Below, piece after piece: positions 16,816 to 25,811 of a stretch of 64,000 nt of DNA; within the stretch, counting starts at the first letter, position 1; the number at the start of each line of letters is the position of its first letter. A program made the position numbers and the translations under genes. The notes beneath the pieces are model-generated. The model searched no databases. It worked only from the letters and a program-made list of their open reading frames with translations, and was not told where the DNA came from. The DNA is from PALSA-1006 sp041660815 (GTDB lineage: Bacteria; Pseudomonadota; Gammaproteobacteria; Burkholderiales; Gallionellaceae): assembly GCA_041660815.1 (NCBI GenBank), contig JBAZVN010000009.1:92022-156021 (forward strand), read 5' to 3'.

Positions 16816-19800
16816 TCACAGTCCCGCTAATATTTTTTCCAGGCGCTTCACCGACACGATCACCGGGGTTTTTAATTCCTGGGCAAAAAGTGACACACGC
16901 AACTCCTGCATCATCCAACTGAAATCTTCCATACGCGCATCTACCGCGCCGTGTTGCGTAGACAATTTCCGTTGCCATTGTTGCAAGAGCGGATTTAGCT
17001 GTGTCATATTTTGCGCATCGCGTGCGGGGTTGGCGCGCAGTTTTTCCAAGCGCACGTTAATCGCCTTCAAATAGCGCGGCAAATGTTGCAGGCGCTCATA
17101 AGGGGTGCGACCCACCCATTCTTTGCCCAATAATCCTTCACACTGATTGCGGATATCCTGCTGCACTTGCGCATGCGCTTTAAAGCCGGGCAGAGACTTT
17201 TGCAGGGTCTGATACTCGCCAAGCACCGCCCCCACCAAACGTGCGATTTCCTGCGCCACCAAATTTAAACGCGCTTTTGCATCCTTGCAACGTGTGGCAA
17301 ATTCTTTCTCGGTTTCCGGTAAAGGGTCATTTAACGAGCAACGATCAAAAGTAACCGCAAGAATTTGTCGCTGCAAATCCTGCTGCGAACCAAACGGTAA
17401 AAACTGCATTGCCATCGCCTGCAAGCCGGGCAGATTTTTTTCCAGATACTTCACTTGCTCTTTTAGCGCCAGCATAAACAGACGGCGCAAACCCGTACGA
17501 TGTTCGGCCTGCGCCGCTTCGCGGGTATCAAAACTGCGCAAGGTGACCGCATCGCCCAGATCGACCAAGGCGTTAAATACCGTGATAGTTTGGCCGGCAC
17601 GAAGCTCATCGCGGGTGGATTTGAAGTCACCGAAATCCCAAGCAACATGACGAATTTCCGCTTGCTGTTGAATCTTGCTCTGTCCAGAATTTACCGGAAT
17701 ATTTCTGGCAGAGCCCGTCCCTGCAGAAAGTATTGCAGGTGCCCATTCGCTGCGCAACTGGGCAAAGTTACGTCCCATTCCCAACTGTCGACCATGTTCA
17801 TCCACGACTCTAAAATTCATCAGCAGATGCGGGCCCAACTGTTCCAGACGAAACGCGTCCAATGGCACATCTATCTGTTTTTGTTCGCGAATATATTTAG
17901 CCAGAGCCTGCAGCAACGACGTATCGGAAGCGGGTACTGCCTGACAAAACAGAGCCGCAAATTCCGGGACGGGCACGCAATGACGGCGCAATTTTTGCGG
18001 CAGCGATTTCACCAGCTGCGCAATTTTTTCCGCCAAAATACCCGGCACCAGATATTCACAGCGTGCTGCCGAAACCTGATTTAACAACGCCTGCGGCACA
18101 GTCAACGTCACCCCGTCATCCGTCTTGCCCGGTGCAAAATGATAGGCCAACGCATAACTCACATTGTTCATTTGCAACTGCGGTGGAAATTGATCCGTGG
18201 TGATGCCCGCTGCTTCGTGACGCATCAAATCATCTTTTTTGAGGTACAGCAAATGCGGTGTTGCCCGTTCTGCTTCTTTACGCCAATGTTCGAACGCTGC
18301 CCCGTTATGAATTCCCGCCGGAATTCGCGCATCGTAAAAAGCAAAGATCAACTCGTCGTCCACCAACACATCCGGTCGGCGTGCTTTATGTTCCAACGCC
18401 TCAATGTCGGCGATCATTTTTTGGTTGTAGGCAAAGAATGCCGCCTGAGTGTTGAACTCGCCGTTTACTAGCGCTTCACGAATAAATACCTCGCGCGACT
18501 CCGCTGGATTCATCGGCCCGTAATGCACGCGCTTCTTGGGATTGATCACCAAGCCATGCAAGGTGCTGCGCTCCCACGCTGCCACCTGCGCTGCTTTTTT
18601 CTCCCAATGCGGATCAAAATAATGGCGCTTGATCAGATGCGCGGCCACCTCTTCCAACCACTCCGGCTCGATACGCGCCACGCAGCGCGCAAACAATTTT
18701 GTAGTCTCGACAATCTCCGCCGCCACCACCCACTTCGTGCCTTTTTTGGCCAACACCGAATTGGACGCAATAAAGAATTTAATTTCGCGCGCGCCCAAAT
18801 AATAGGGCTCACGATCTACTCCTTTGCAGCCGATATTTCCCAGCAATCCGGCGAGCAATGCTTTGTGGATTTGCTCGTAGCTGGCTGGCTGCTCGTTAAA
18901 GCGCATGCCCATCTCGGCCACCTGCGCGTGCAACTGCTGATGCAACTCATGCCACTCTCTGAGACGAATCGGCGATAGAAATTTTTCACGGCATTCCTGC
19001 GCCCATTGCTTGTTGGTTTTTTTATGCTTCACCGCCTCCTGAAACCAGGCCCATAATTTTTGGTAAGCCAAAAAGTCCGAACGCTCATCATTGAAACGTT
19101 GATGTGCGGCATCCGCCGCCTCGCGCCTCTCGGCGGGACGATCACGCGGATCTTGCAAGGCCAACGCGCTGGCGATGACTAAAATTTCGTTTAAACAGTG
19201 ATATTGCCGCCCCGCCAACAGTAGTCGTGCAATCTTGGGGTCCAGCGGTAACTTGGCCAGCTCATGCCCCAACGGGGTCAGCTGGCGCGTCTGATCAATC
19301 GCATTCAGCTCTTGCAACAACTGATAGCCATCGGCTATCGCCCGCGAACCCGGCGGCTCGATAAACGGAAACGCTTCCACCTCACCCAAATGCAGGGCAC
19401 TCATGCGCAAAATCACCGTCGCCAGCGACACGCGGAAAATTTCAGCATCGGTAAACTCGGCGCGCTGCAAAAAATCCGCCTCTTCGTAAAGGCGAATACA
19501 CACACCGCTCATCACCCGCCCGCAGCGTCCCGCCCGCTGGTTGGCAGCTGCACGTGAAACATTTTCAATGCGCAACTGCTCCACTTTTTGGCGCACACTG
19601 TAACGGTTGATGCGCGCCAAACCGCTGTCGATCACATAACCAATATTGGGCACCGTGAGTGAAGTCTCCGCCACATTCGTCGCCAACACCACGCGGCGAA
19701 TACCGGACGGTGCTTTGAATACCCGATCCTGTTCGGCAATCGATAAACGCGAAAACAGCGGCAGAATTTCAATGCCCTTGTGTTGATGTTTGCGCAGTGC

Positions 19801-20667
19801 TTCGGCGGTGTCGCGAATCTCGCGTTCCCCCGGCAAAAACACCAGCACATCACCGCGCAAGCCGCCAATACTAAGTTCATCCAGCGCGCTACAAATCGCC
19901 TGCGGCACATCCTGCATATCCCCTTCTTCATTTTTCTGCGGAGGCCGATAACGAATTTCAACCGGATAAGTGCGGCCGGAAACTTGCAGGATGGGAACGC
20001 TACTATTCAACTCCTCAGGCTCGGCCATTCCTAATTCAGGCGCATTAAAATCAACCTTGGCAAATGAAGAGAAGTGCTTGGAAAATCTTTCCGCATCCAA
20101 GGTGGCAGAAGTAATTATTACTTTTAAATCAGCACGTTGCGGAAGAAGCGTTTTAAAGTAACCGAGCAGAAAATCGATATTCAACGAGCGCTCATGCGCC
20201 TCGTCGATAATGATCGTGTCGTAATTTTTCAGCAGCGGATCGCTATTGATTTCCGCCAGCAATATTCCATCGGTCATCAACTTGATGCAGGTATCAGGCG
20301 ATACCTTATCGTTAAAGCGCACCTTGTAACCCACCAGCCCGCCCAGCTCCGATTTCAGTTCCTGCGCAATGCGTGCCGCCACCGAACGCGCCGCCACCCG
20401 GCGCGGCTGGGTATGACCGATTACCCCCAAAACACCGCGCCCCAAACTCAAACAAATTTTGGGCAACTGCGTGGTTTTTCCCGAGCCCGTTTCACCGCAC
20501 ACGATCACCACTTGATGTTTTTCAATGGCAAGCGCCAACTCCTCGCGCCGCGCCACCACGGGCAAGTCAGCCGGATATTCGATCTCAGAAAGTTGTTGAA
20601 TGCGCGCCATGCGGCGCTGTGCAATAGCAGATAGGACAGGTTTCATAGAGTGCAATTTTACCTGCAT
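16816..20667 (-). CDS. hrpA: ATP-dependent RNA helicase HrpA
   Basis: A 1283-residue DEAH-box helicase of full HrpA length. Walker A GETGSGKT at 58-65, DEAH at 155-158, SAT motif ITSATLDAE and motif VI NQRAGRCGR are all intact. The helicase core is followed by winged-helix/ratchet (HA2), OB-like and the long DUF3418 C-terminal region typical of HrpA. In E. coli HrpA resolves stalled ribosomes and processes mRNA; the same role is inferred. An alternative ATG lies 7 codons in (20646); neither has a clear ribosome site. Upstream sequence is occupied by the degenerate palindromic element. Confidence 0.96.
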   Translation of the reverse strand: MQVKLHSMKPVLSAIAQRRMARIQQLSEIEYPADLPVVARREELALAIEKHQVVIVCGETGSGKTTQLPKICLSLGRGVLGVIGHTQPRRVAARSVAARIAQELKSELGGLVGYKVRFNDKVSPDTCIKLMTDGILLAEINSDPLLKNYDTIIIDEAHERSLNIDFLLGYFKTLLPQRADLKVIITSATLDAERFSKHFSSFAKVDFNAPELGMAEPEELNSSVPILQVSGRTYPVEIRYRPPQKNEEGDMQDVPQAICSALDELSIGGLRGDVLVFLPGEREIRDTAEALRKHQHKGIEILPLFSRLSIAEQDRVFKAPSGIRRVVLATNVAETSLTVPNIGYVIDSGLARINRYSVRQKVEQLRIENVSRAAANQRAGRCGRVMSGVCIRLYEEADFLQRAEFTDAEIFRVSLATVILRMSALHLGEVEAFPFIEPPGSRAIADGYQLLQELNAIDQTRQLTPLGHELAKLPLDPKIARLLLAGRQYHCLNEILVIASALALQDPRDRPAERREAADAAHQRFNDERSDFLAYQKLWAWFQEAVKHKKTNKQWAQECREKFLSPIRLREWHELHQQLHAQVAEMGMRFNEQPASYEQIHKALLAGLLGNIGCKGVDREPYYLGAREIKFFIASNSVLAKKGTKWVVAAEIVETTKLFARCVARIEPEWLEEVAAHLIKRHYFDPHWEKKAAQVAAWERSTLHGLVINPKKRVHYGPMNPAESREVFIREALVNGEFNTQAAFFAYNQKMIADIEALEHKARRPDVLVDDELIFAFYDARIPAGIHNGAAFEHWRKEAERATPHLLYLKKDDLMRHEAAGITTDQFPPQLQMNNVSYALAYHFAPGKTDDGVTLTVPQALLNQVSAARCEYLVPGILAEKIAQLVKSLPQKLRRHCVPVPEFAALFCQAVPASDTSLLQALAKYIREQKQIDVPLDAFRLEQLGPHLLMNFRVVDEHGRQLGMGRNFAQLRSEWAPAILSAGTGSARNIPVNSGQSKIQQQAEIRHVAWDFGDFKSTRDELRAGQTITVFNALVDLGDAVTLRSFDTREAAQAEHRTGLRRLFMLALKEQVKYLEKNLPGLQAMAMQFLPFGSQQDLQRQILAVTFDRCSLNDPLPETEKEFATRCKDAKARLNLVAQEIARLVGAVLGEYQTLQKSLPGFKAHAQVQQDIRNQCEGLLGKEWVGRTPYERLQHLPRYLKAINVRLEKLRANPARDAQNMTQLNPLLQQWQRKLSTQHGAVDARMEDFSWMMQELRVSLFAQELKTPVIVSVKRLEKILAGL

Positions 20668-20684
20668 CCCTGTTTCTTCAATGT

Positions 20685-20781
20685 GAAAAAATTATCCTTT
20701 CTCGTGGCGCTTGGCTATTTGGCTCACTCAAAATTATTCTTCGATGCGCCTTTGCGGTATCTCAATTATCTAGTGCCACCC
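20685..20781. repeat. Degenerate copy of the palindromic element, interrupting hipA
   Basis: The segment TCAATTATCTAGTGCCACCC at the right end resembles the right end of the 16120-16260 element (TTAATTTTTAGAGGCACCC), and GGCTCACTCAAAATTATTC resembles its inner TGCTCACAAAAAATTACTC (15 of 19 by eye). Its right border coincides with the point where the hipA reading frame stops matching HipA. Confidence 0.5.
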
Positions 20782-20830
20782 GTTGCCAGTGTTCGCCCCA
20801 ACCGGCGTAAATGACGTGCAATTTTTTCAT
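20762..20830 (-). pseudogene. HipA toxin remnant (first 22 codons)
   Basis: The frame starting at ATG 20830 reads MKKLHVIYAGWGEHWQRVALDN and stops. The first 16 residues match the HipA N-terminus (YAGWGEHW in the first strand), then the frame enters sequence resembling the palindromic element. The ATG overlaps the hipB stop as ATGA, the classic hipB-hipA coupling. The kinase body is absent; the next 4 kb is hrpA. Confidence 0.75.
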
Positions 20831-21150
20831 GGGGTTTTCTTCCGGCGAGGCGAAGCTGCCCGCTGGCGTTTGGTGGCAGCAGCATCGCGTTCCGCATCGG
20901 CAATGCTGAGCACAGGTAAAACAAGCAGTTTTTCTAAATGACTTACCAGATGTAAAGCCTGAGCAACCCGCACCAATAACTCCAGCGTGGCTTGTCCGTT
21001 GGCTTCCAGACGGCGGATAGAAGAAAGCGATGCGCCAGTGCGTTCCGCAAGTTCAAGTTGCGTAAGATTGGCTTGCAAGCGTAAACGATGGCAACGCTGA
21101 CCTAATTCGCGGCAAATTTCGTGTTGCGTTAATAATTCAAATGTTCTCAT
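20827..21150 (-). CDS. HipB-like XRE-family antitoxin/repressor, orphaned
   Basis: A 107-residue helix-turn-helix protein: residues about 10-65 are an XRE-type domain (LGQRCHRLRLQANLTQLELAERTGASLSSIRRLEANGQATLELL, read here as motifs LTQLELAERTG and SSIRRLE), followed by a basic tail (KRQRAASPRRKKTP). Order and the ATGA overlap with a HipA start show it was the antitoxin of a hipBA pair. With hipA truncated it is an orphan regulator. A perfect inverted repeat over its start region is a likely autoregulatory operator. Confidence 0.85.
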   Translation of the reverse strand: MRTFELLTQHEICRELGQRCHRLRLQANLTQLELAERTGASLSSIRRLEANGQATLELLVRVAQALHLVSHLEKLLVLPVLSIADAERDAAATKRQRAASPRRKKTP

Positions 21151-21178
21151 AAGAATGATTATGAGCCAAAATTCTTAT
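21149..21178. promoter_or_regulatory. Probable HipB operator (inverted repeat)
   Basis: ATAAGAAT (21149-21156) and ATTCTTAT (21171-21178) form perfect 8-bp arms separated by 14 nt, overlapping the hipB start and its upstream promoter region. Autorepression through such palindromes is standard for HipB-type antitoxins; binding itself is inferred. Confidence 0.6.
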
Positions 21179-21244
21179 AACTATTCAAATTTGAGCGATT
21201 AAGTATGGGTGAGTGAGACCCGATTTTAGCTGCTTCCGCCCTTT

Positions 21245-21275
21245 TATAATCCGCTAAAATGCAGGCGGTTTAGCG
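21245..21275 (+). promoter_or_regulatory. Possible -10 box and operator upstream of the nuclease-helicase gene
   Basis: A perfect TATAAT (21245-21250) is followed by inverted arms CGCTAAA (21252-21258) and TTTAGCG (21269-21275) where transcription would begin. No good -35 is visible. The palindrome could be a regulator site; the 5' leader would be about 150 nt. Confidence 0.35.
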
Positions 21276-21410
21276 CATCTTGTGCCCGATTTTTTATTAC
21301 ACTGCAAATTTGAAAGCGATAGATATTTTGCATTTCCCACTAAAATTCAACAGAACCACGGCGCGTAAGATTCTACATTTCCAACATTTATTCAAACATA
21401 TACCGGCATA

Positions 21411-24400
21411 ATGTCCGCTACATTCTCCGATTTTTACGCTAATCTCGACCCCGATCCGCTCAAGCGCGGTAAGCAGTTCGAGCATTTCGTTAAATGGTTT
21501 TTGCTGAACGATCCCGAATGGCAAACCCAAGTCGAGCAAGTGTGGCTCTGGGATGAATGGCCGCAACGCTGGGGTGCGGATTGCGGCGTAGATTTGGTAT
21601 TTCGCCACAAGAACGGCGACCATTGGGCAGTGCAAGCCAAGTGCTATTCTCCCGACTACGACATCACCAAACACGATGTTGATAAATTCCTCAGCGAATC
21701 GAGCAGGCCGCTCATCCAGCACCGTCTGCTGATTGCCACCACTGACCGCATCGGCGCGAATGCCAAACAAGTCTGCGACGCACAAGACAAACCCGTCACT
21801 CGTATTCTGCGCTCCCGTCTTGAGAACGCCGCGCTGGACTATCCCGCCAACTTCGCCGCACTCCCGCAAGCCAAACGCAAACCGCGCCGCACGCCAAAAG
21901 AACACCAACTCGAAGCCATCGAAGCGGTAGTAGAAGGGCTTAAAAATGCCGACCGAGGCCAACTCATCGTGGCCTGCGGCACAGGCAAGACCTACACCAC
22001 GCTGTGGATCAAAGAAAGACTAGTGACCCATAAAACGTTGAACCCCGATTACCCATTAAGCAGCGAACCTCCTGTAGGAGCGGCTTTAGCCGCGAATGGC
22101 ATTCGCCAGCACACCCCACTCGCTTTCAGCTCGCAGAGTACGAGAGCTGGCTCCTATGAGGGGGACATTGCTAATGAACAGTCAGAAATTAACACTGCTG
22201 AATTAATCGGTGCAACCCGCACCTTAGTATTGCTGCCCTCGCTCGGCCTATTGGCGCAAACTCTGCGCGAATGGACTTTTGCTGCCACTACCCCGTTTGA
22301 GGTGTTGTGCGTCTGTTCCGATCAGACCGTCGGCAGCAAAGGAAATGATGAATCGATTCATAGTGTTGCAGAATTGGCTTTTCCCGTCACCTCGGATGCC
22401 GAAGAAGTAAAACGTTTCCTCAGTGGTGCGGGCAACCGCGTCGTATTCTCCACCTACCAATCCTCGCTGGTGGTTGCCGCCGCCCAAGCCGATGTCAGCA
22501 TTCCGGCCTTCGACCTTGCCGTAGCGGACGAAGCCCACCGTTGCGCGGGCAAAGTCGGCAGCGACTTCACCGCCATCCTCGACGACGCGCAAATACGCAC
22601 AGCCAAGCGCCTATTCGCCACCGCCACCCCGCGCACCTACTCCAGCACCGTGCATAAAGCCGCCGCAGATCGCGGTGTCGAAGTGGTCGGCATGGATAAC
22701 GCCGCCCAGTTTGGCGAAGTGCTGTACGCCTTGCCGTTCGGCAAAGCCATCGAACGCAAACTGCTCACTGACTACCGCGTCGTCATCATCGGCGTGGACG
22801 ACCCCACCATCGCGCAGTGGATCGCCAAGCGAGAACTGGTCACTACCGGCACAGACATTAAAACTGCTGAATCGCTCGCCGCCCAGATCGGCCTGCTCAA
22901 AGCCATCAAAGACTACGACCTCAAGCGCATCATCAGCTTCCACAGCCGCGTCAACCGCGCCGAAGCCTTCACCACCGACATGCAAAACACCCTGCAGTGG
23001 ATCAGCGACGAACATCGCCCCAGCGGAACCCTGCGCACCGACTTCGTCTCCGGCAACATGCCCGCCAACAAGCGCAAGATCAAACTCGATCAACTCAAAG
23101 CACTGAATGCCAATGAACGCGGCGTGTTGAGCAATGCGCGCTGCCTGTCCGAAGGTGTGGATGTGCCATCGCTCGATGGTGTGGCCTTCATCGACCCGCG
23201 CAGCAGCCAGGTGGACATCATTCAGGCCGTGGGCCGCGCCATTCGCCTGAGTCCAGACAAGAAGGCGGGCACGATTGTATTACCGGTGTTTATTGCCTCT
23301 GGAGAGGATGCTGCAAGCACCATAGAGGCGAGTCATTTCAAACCTGTTTGGGATGTGCTGAATGCGTTGAAGGCGCACGACGATGTGCTGGCTTGCGAGC
23401 TGGATCAGGTCAGGACTGAACTGGGCAAGAAGCCGGGTTCAGGTATCAGCGCAGACGGGTTGGGGAAAATAAGTATTGATCTGCCTGCCACGGTGGATGC
23501 GAATTTTGGCAGCTCACTGCGCACTTATTTAGTCGAGCAAGTCACGGCATCTTGGAATTACTGGTTTGGATTGCTTGAGGCATTTACAGTAAGTTGCGGG
23601 CATAGCAGACCGCCCCAAGATAGCGAAATAAATGAAAATGGAAAACGCAATAAATTGCCTTTGGGTAGTTGGGTTGCAACTCAACGAGGACAGAAAGATA
23701 CCATGTCTTCTGACCGCAAAGCACGGTTGGAAGCGTTGCCCGGATGGAGTTGGGATCCTTATGCAGATAAATGGGAAGAAGGGTTCCTATATCTCAAGGA
23801 GTATGCGGATCGGGAAGGACACTCCCAGCCAACCCAAAAGTGGATGGCTGCTGATGGATTTCGAGTCGGTCAGTGGGTTTCCGTTCAACGAACAAACATG
23901 GGCGGCATGCCATCGGAGCGCAAATCACGACTAGAAGCCTTGCCCGGTTGGACGTGGGATCCACATGCAGAGAAATGGGAAATTGGTTTTCGTCATCTCA
24001 AGGAATTTGCAGAACGTAATGGGCATTGTCAACCTCCACAAAAATGGGTGAATGCTGATGGATATATGTTGGGTGTATGGGTGAATTCTCAAAGATGCAA
24101 GCTGGATAGTGTGACACCTGAGCGCAAATCAAGACTAGAAGCATTGCCCGGTTGGACGTGGGATCCACATGCAGAGAAATGGGAAGAAGGATTTCGCCAT
24201 CTAAAGGAGTTCGCAGATCGAGAGGGGCATGCCAAAGTTTTGGGGGACACTAAAACGTCCGATGGTTATCGCATTGGTCAGTGGGTCGGTGTTCAGCGAA
24301 ATACAAAAGACAGTATGACAACGGAGCGCAAAACACGATTAGAAGCATTGCCCGGTTGGGTGTGGGGTTCGCATGAAGATAAATGGGAAGAAGGATTTCG

Positions 24401-24992
24401 CCAACTGAAGGAGTTCGCAGATCGAGAGGGGCATGCCAAGATTGTAAGGGGTGCCATAGCTTCTGATGGATATAAGCTTGGCTCATGGGTCGCTGTTCAG
24501 CGAATATCAAAAAACAACATGCCACCGGAGCGCAAAGCTCGGCTCGAAGCATTACCCGGATGGAGTTGGGATCCGCATGCTGAAAAATGGGAAATTGGCT
24601 TTCGCTGCCTCAAGGAATTCTCAGATAAAGAGGGGCATGCCAAGGTATTGAGCGATTACGAAACGGCAGATGGATTTTGCTTGGGGGCATGGGTTGGCAG
24701 GCAACGAACCACAAAAGAAAGATTGTCACCAGAGTTTAAAGCACGGCTGGAAGCATTGCCTGACTGGAGTTGGGCTGAGCGTGCTTTATTAAAGTGGGGC
24801 GATTGGTTTGGCTATCTCAAGAAATTTGTGGATAGCGAGGGGCATACTAAGGTACCTATCAACTACGAGACTCTTGACGGATATAAGCTCGGGGGATGGG
24901 TTGTCAGGCAACGATCTGCAAAAGAAAGATTGTCACTGGAGCGCAGGGCACGTTTGGAAGCATTACCCGGTTGGGGTTGGCGAGTTAAGTGA
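21411..24992 (+). CDS. Mrr-like nuclease / SF2 DEAH helicase with seven C-terminal HA repeats
   Basis: A 1193-residue fusion. Residues about 15-135 are a PD-(D/E)xK restriction-endonuclease-like domain (E24, GVD61, Q75-A-K77). An SF2 helicase follows: Walker A ACGTGKT (188-194), DEAH (373-376), SAT-like ATATPR and motif VI QAVGRAIR. From about residue 700 to the end are seven helicase-associated (HA) repeats of 65-70 residues, each with W..GF..LKEF, GH, DG..LG.WV..QR and RLEALPGW.W. Residues 219-251, between motifs I and Ia, derive from a REP-like element and are absent from the usual family spacing. No Shine-Dalgarno is obvious. The architecture suggests DNA-targeting defence; the function of this class is not established. 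It heads a three-gene plus-strand cassette. Confidence 0.88.
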   Translation: MSATFSDFYANLDPDPLKRGKQFEHFVKWFLLNDPEWQTQVEQVWLWDEWPQRWGADCGVDLVFRHKNGDHWAVQAKCYSPDYDITKHDVDKFLSESSRPLIQHRLLIATTDRIGANAKQVCDAQDKPVTRILRSRLENAALDYPANFAALPQAKRKPRRTPKEHQLEAIEAVVEGLKNADRGQLIVACGTGKTYTTLWIKERLVTHKTLNPDYPLSSEPPVGAALAANGIRQHTPLAFSSQSTRAGSYEGDIANEQSEINTAELIGATRTLVLLPSLGLLAQTLREWTFAATTPFEVLCVCSDQTVGSKGNDESIHSVAELAFPVTSDAEEVKRFLSGAGNRVVFSTYQSSLVVAAAQADVSIPAFDLAVADEAHRCAGKVGSDFTAILDDAQIRTAKRLFATATPRTYSSTVHKAAADRGVEVVGMDNAAQFGEVLYALPFGKAIERKLLTDYRVVIIGVDDPTIAQWIAKRELVTTGTDIKTAESLAAQIGLLKAIKDYDLKRIISFHSRVNRAEAFTTDMQNTLQWISDEHRPSGTLRTDFVSGNMPANKRKIKLDQLKALNANERGVLSNARCLSEGVDVPSLDGVAFIDPRSSQVDIIQAVGRAIRLSPDKKAGTIVLPVFIASGEDAASTIEASHFKPVWDVLNALKAHDDVLACELDQVRTELGKKPGSGISADGLGKISIDLPATVDANFGSSLRTYLVEQVTASWNYWFGLLEAFTVSCGHSRPPQDSEINENGKRNKLPLGSWVATQRGQKDTMSSDRKARLEALPGWSWDPYADKWEEGFLYLKEYADREGHSQPTQKWMAADGFRVGQWVSVQRTNMGGMPSERKSRLEALPGWTWDPHAEKWEIGFRHLKEFAERNGHCQPPQKWVNADGYMLGVWVNSQRCKLDSVTPERKSRLEALPGWTWDPHAEKWEEGFRHLKEFADREGHAKVLGDTKTSDGYRIGQWVGVQRNTKDSMTTERKTRLEALPGWVWGSHEDKWEEGFRQLKEFADREGHAKIVRGAIASDGYKLGSWVAVQRISKNNMPPERKARLEALPGWSWDPHAEKWEIGFRCLKEFSDKEGHAKVLSDYETADGFCLGAWVGRQRTTKERLSPEFKARLEALPDWSWAERALLKWGDWFGYLKKFVDSEGHTKVPINYETLDGYKLGGWVVRQRSAKERLSLERRARLEALPGWGWRVK
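22068..22165. repeat. REP/REPIN-like element carried in frame within the helicase gene
   Basis: CCTGTAGGAGCGGCTTTAGC at 22071 begins a widely known REP sequence with hairpin GCGGCT-TT-AGCCGC; at 22142-22163 a second, inverted unit appears (GAGAGCTGGCTCCTATGAG, whose complement reads ATAGGAGCCAGCTC). The pair is arranged head to head and the translation stays open through it. Confidence 0.8.
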
Positions 24993-25020
24993 GGGCATAT
25001 TTGAAGTTAACTAAATACAT

Positions 25021-25758
25021 ATGAAACCAAGATCACACACACTCTTCCATTTCACCAAAAGTGTCGAGACTTTAGAAAGTATCTTGGCTAATGGTTTTTG
25101 GCCGAAATACTGCCAAGAGGATTTTAAATGGTACAACCCAGAAACAGGGCTTATCAGTTATCCGATGGTATGTTTTTGCGATATTCCGTTAACCAGAATT
25201 GATGCTCACGTAAAATTTTACGGCAGCTATGGACTAGGCTTAACTAAGCAGTGGGCAATGTCAAACAGACTTAGCCCAGTAATCTATATTTCCAAAGACA
25301 CAAATGTTTCTAATGCGTTAACTCGCATGTTGCATAAAAGCCCACGTCCCCCGTTGGAAAGCTATAAGGAAAGTGCAGAAGATATTATTTCAATAATTTC
25401 GTACATTAAGCCAATAGAGGGCAATTGCAAAGTTGATGGCAAGCCAGTTATAAAAGAGTTCTATCAGGAGAATGAATGGAGGTATACCGCCGATGGTAAG
25501 GGATTTTTGCCTCAGTGGATTTCAAAGGAAGATCATTCATCACAGGAACTCTTGTCGTCTTATAATGGGCTGGCGGCGGCTGTGAGTCCACTGCAATTTA
25601 CAGCCAAAGATGTCAGATATATTTTCGTCAAACTTGACAAAGATATTCCAAAAATAATTGATTTTATCCAAGCCAAACTTACGCATTACACAGAACGTGA
25701 TCGCAAGATATTAGCGTCACGGATTATTTCGTTAAAAAGTATCAATGTTGATCTTTAG
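25021..25758 (+). CDS. AbiGi-family (abortive infection) protein
   Basis: A 245-residue protein resembling the AbiGi antitoxin family of abortive phage-resistance systems. Typical segments are LFHFTKSVETLESILANGF near the N-terminus, a PMVCFCDIPLTRI motif, YGSYGLGLTKQWA and PVIYISKD. In lactococcal AbiG this protein is paired with AbiGii, which I do not see here. It starts 28 nt after the nuclease-helicase stop, on the same strand, and is followed by the DUF3223 gene after 53 nt. Its sequence is more AT-rich than the flanking housekeeping genes, which points to horizontal acquisition. Whether it acts as antitoxin, sensor or effector here is unknown. Confidence 0.8.
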   Translation: MKPRSHTLFHFTKSVETLESILANGFWPKYCQEDFKWYNPETGLISYPMVCFCDIPLTRIDAHVKFYGSYGLGLTKQWAMSNRLSPVIYISKDTNVSNALTRMLHKSPRPPLESYKESAEDIISIISYIKPIEGNCKVDGKPVIKEFYQENEWRYTADGKGFLPQWISKEDHSSQELLSSYNGLAAAVSPLQFTAKDVRYIFVKLDKDIPKIIDFIQAKLTHYTERDRKILASRIISLKSINVDL

Positions 25759-25811
25759 GCGTATTGACTCACAAGGCGTTTACACCAACCACTATTTGCG
25801 GAAAACAAACT

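Noticed and set aside
21297..21962. 221-codon minus-strand frame opposite the nuclease domain
   Set aside because: It lies over the intact Mrr-like domain on the other strand and has no recognisable family.
23500..24992. CRISPR-like or satellite array
   Set aside because: The spaced similarity is due to seven protein HA repeats of about 200 bp; there are no short identical repeats with spacers.
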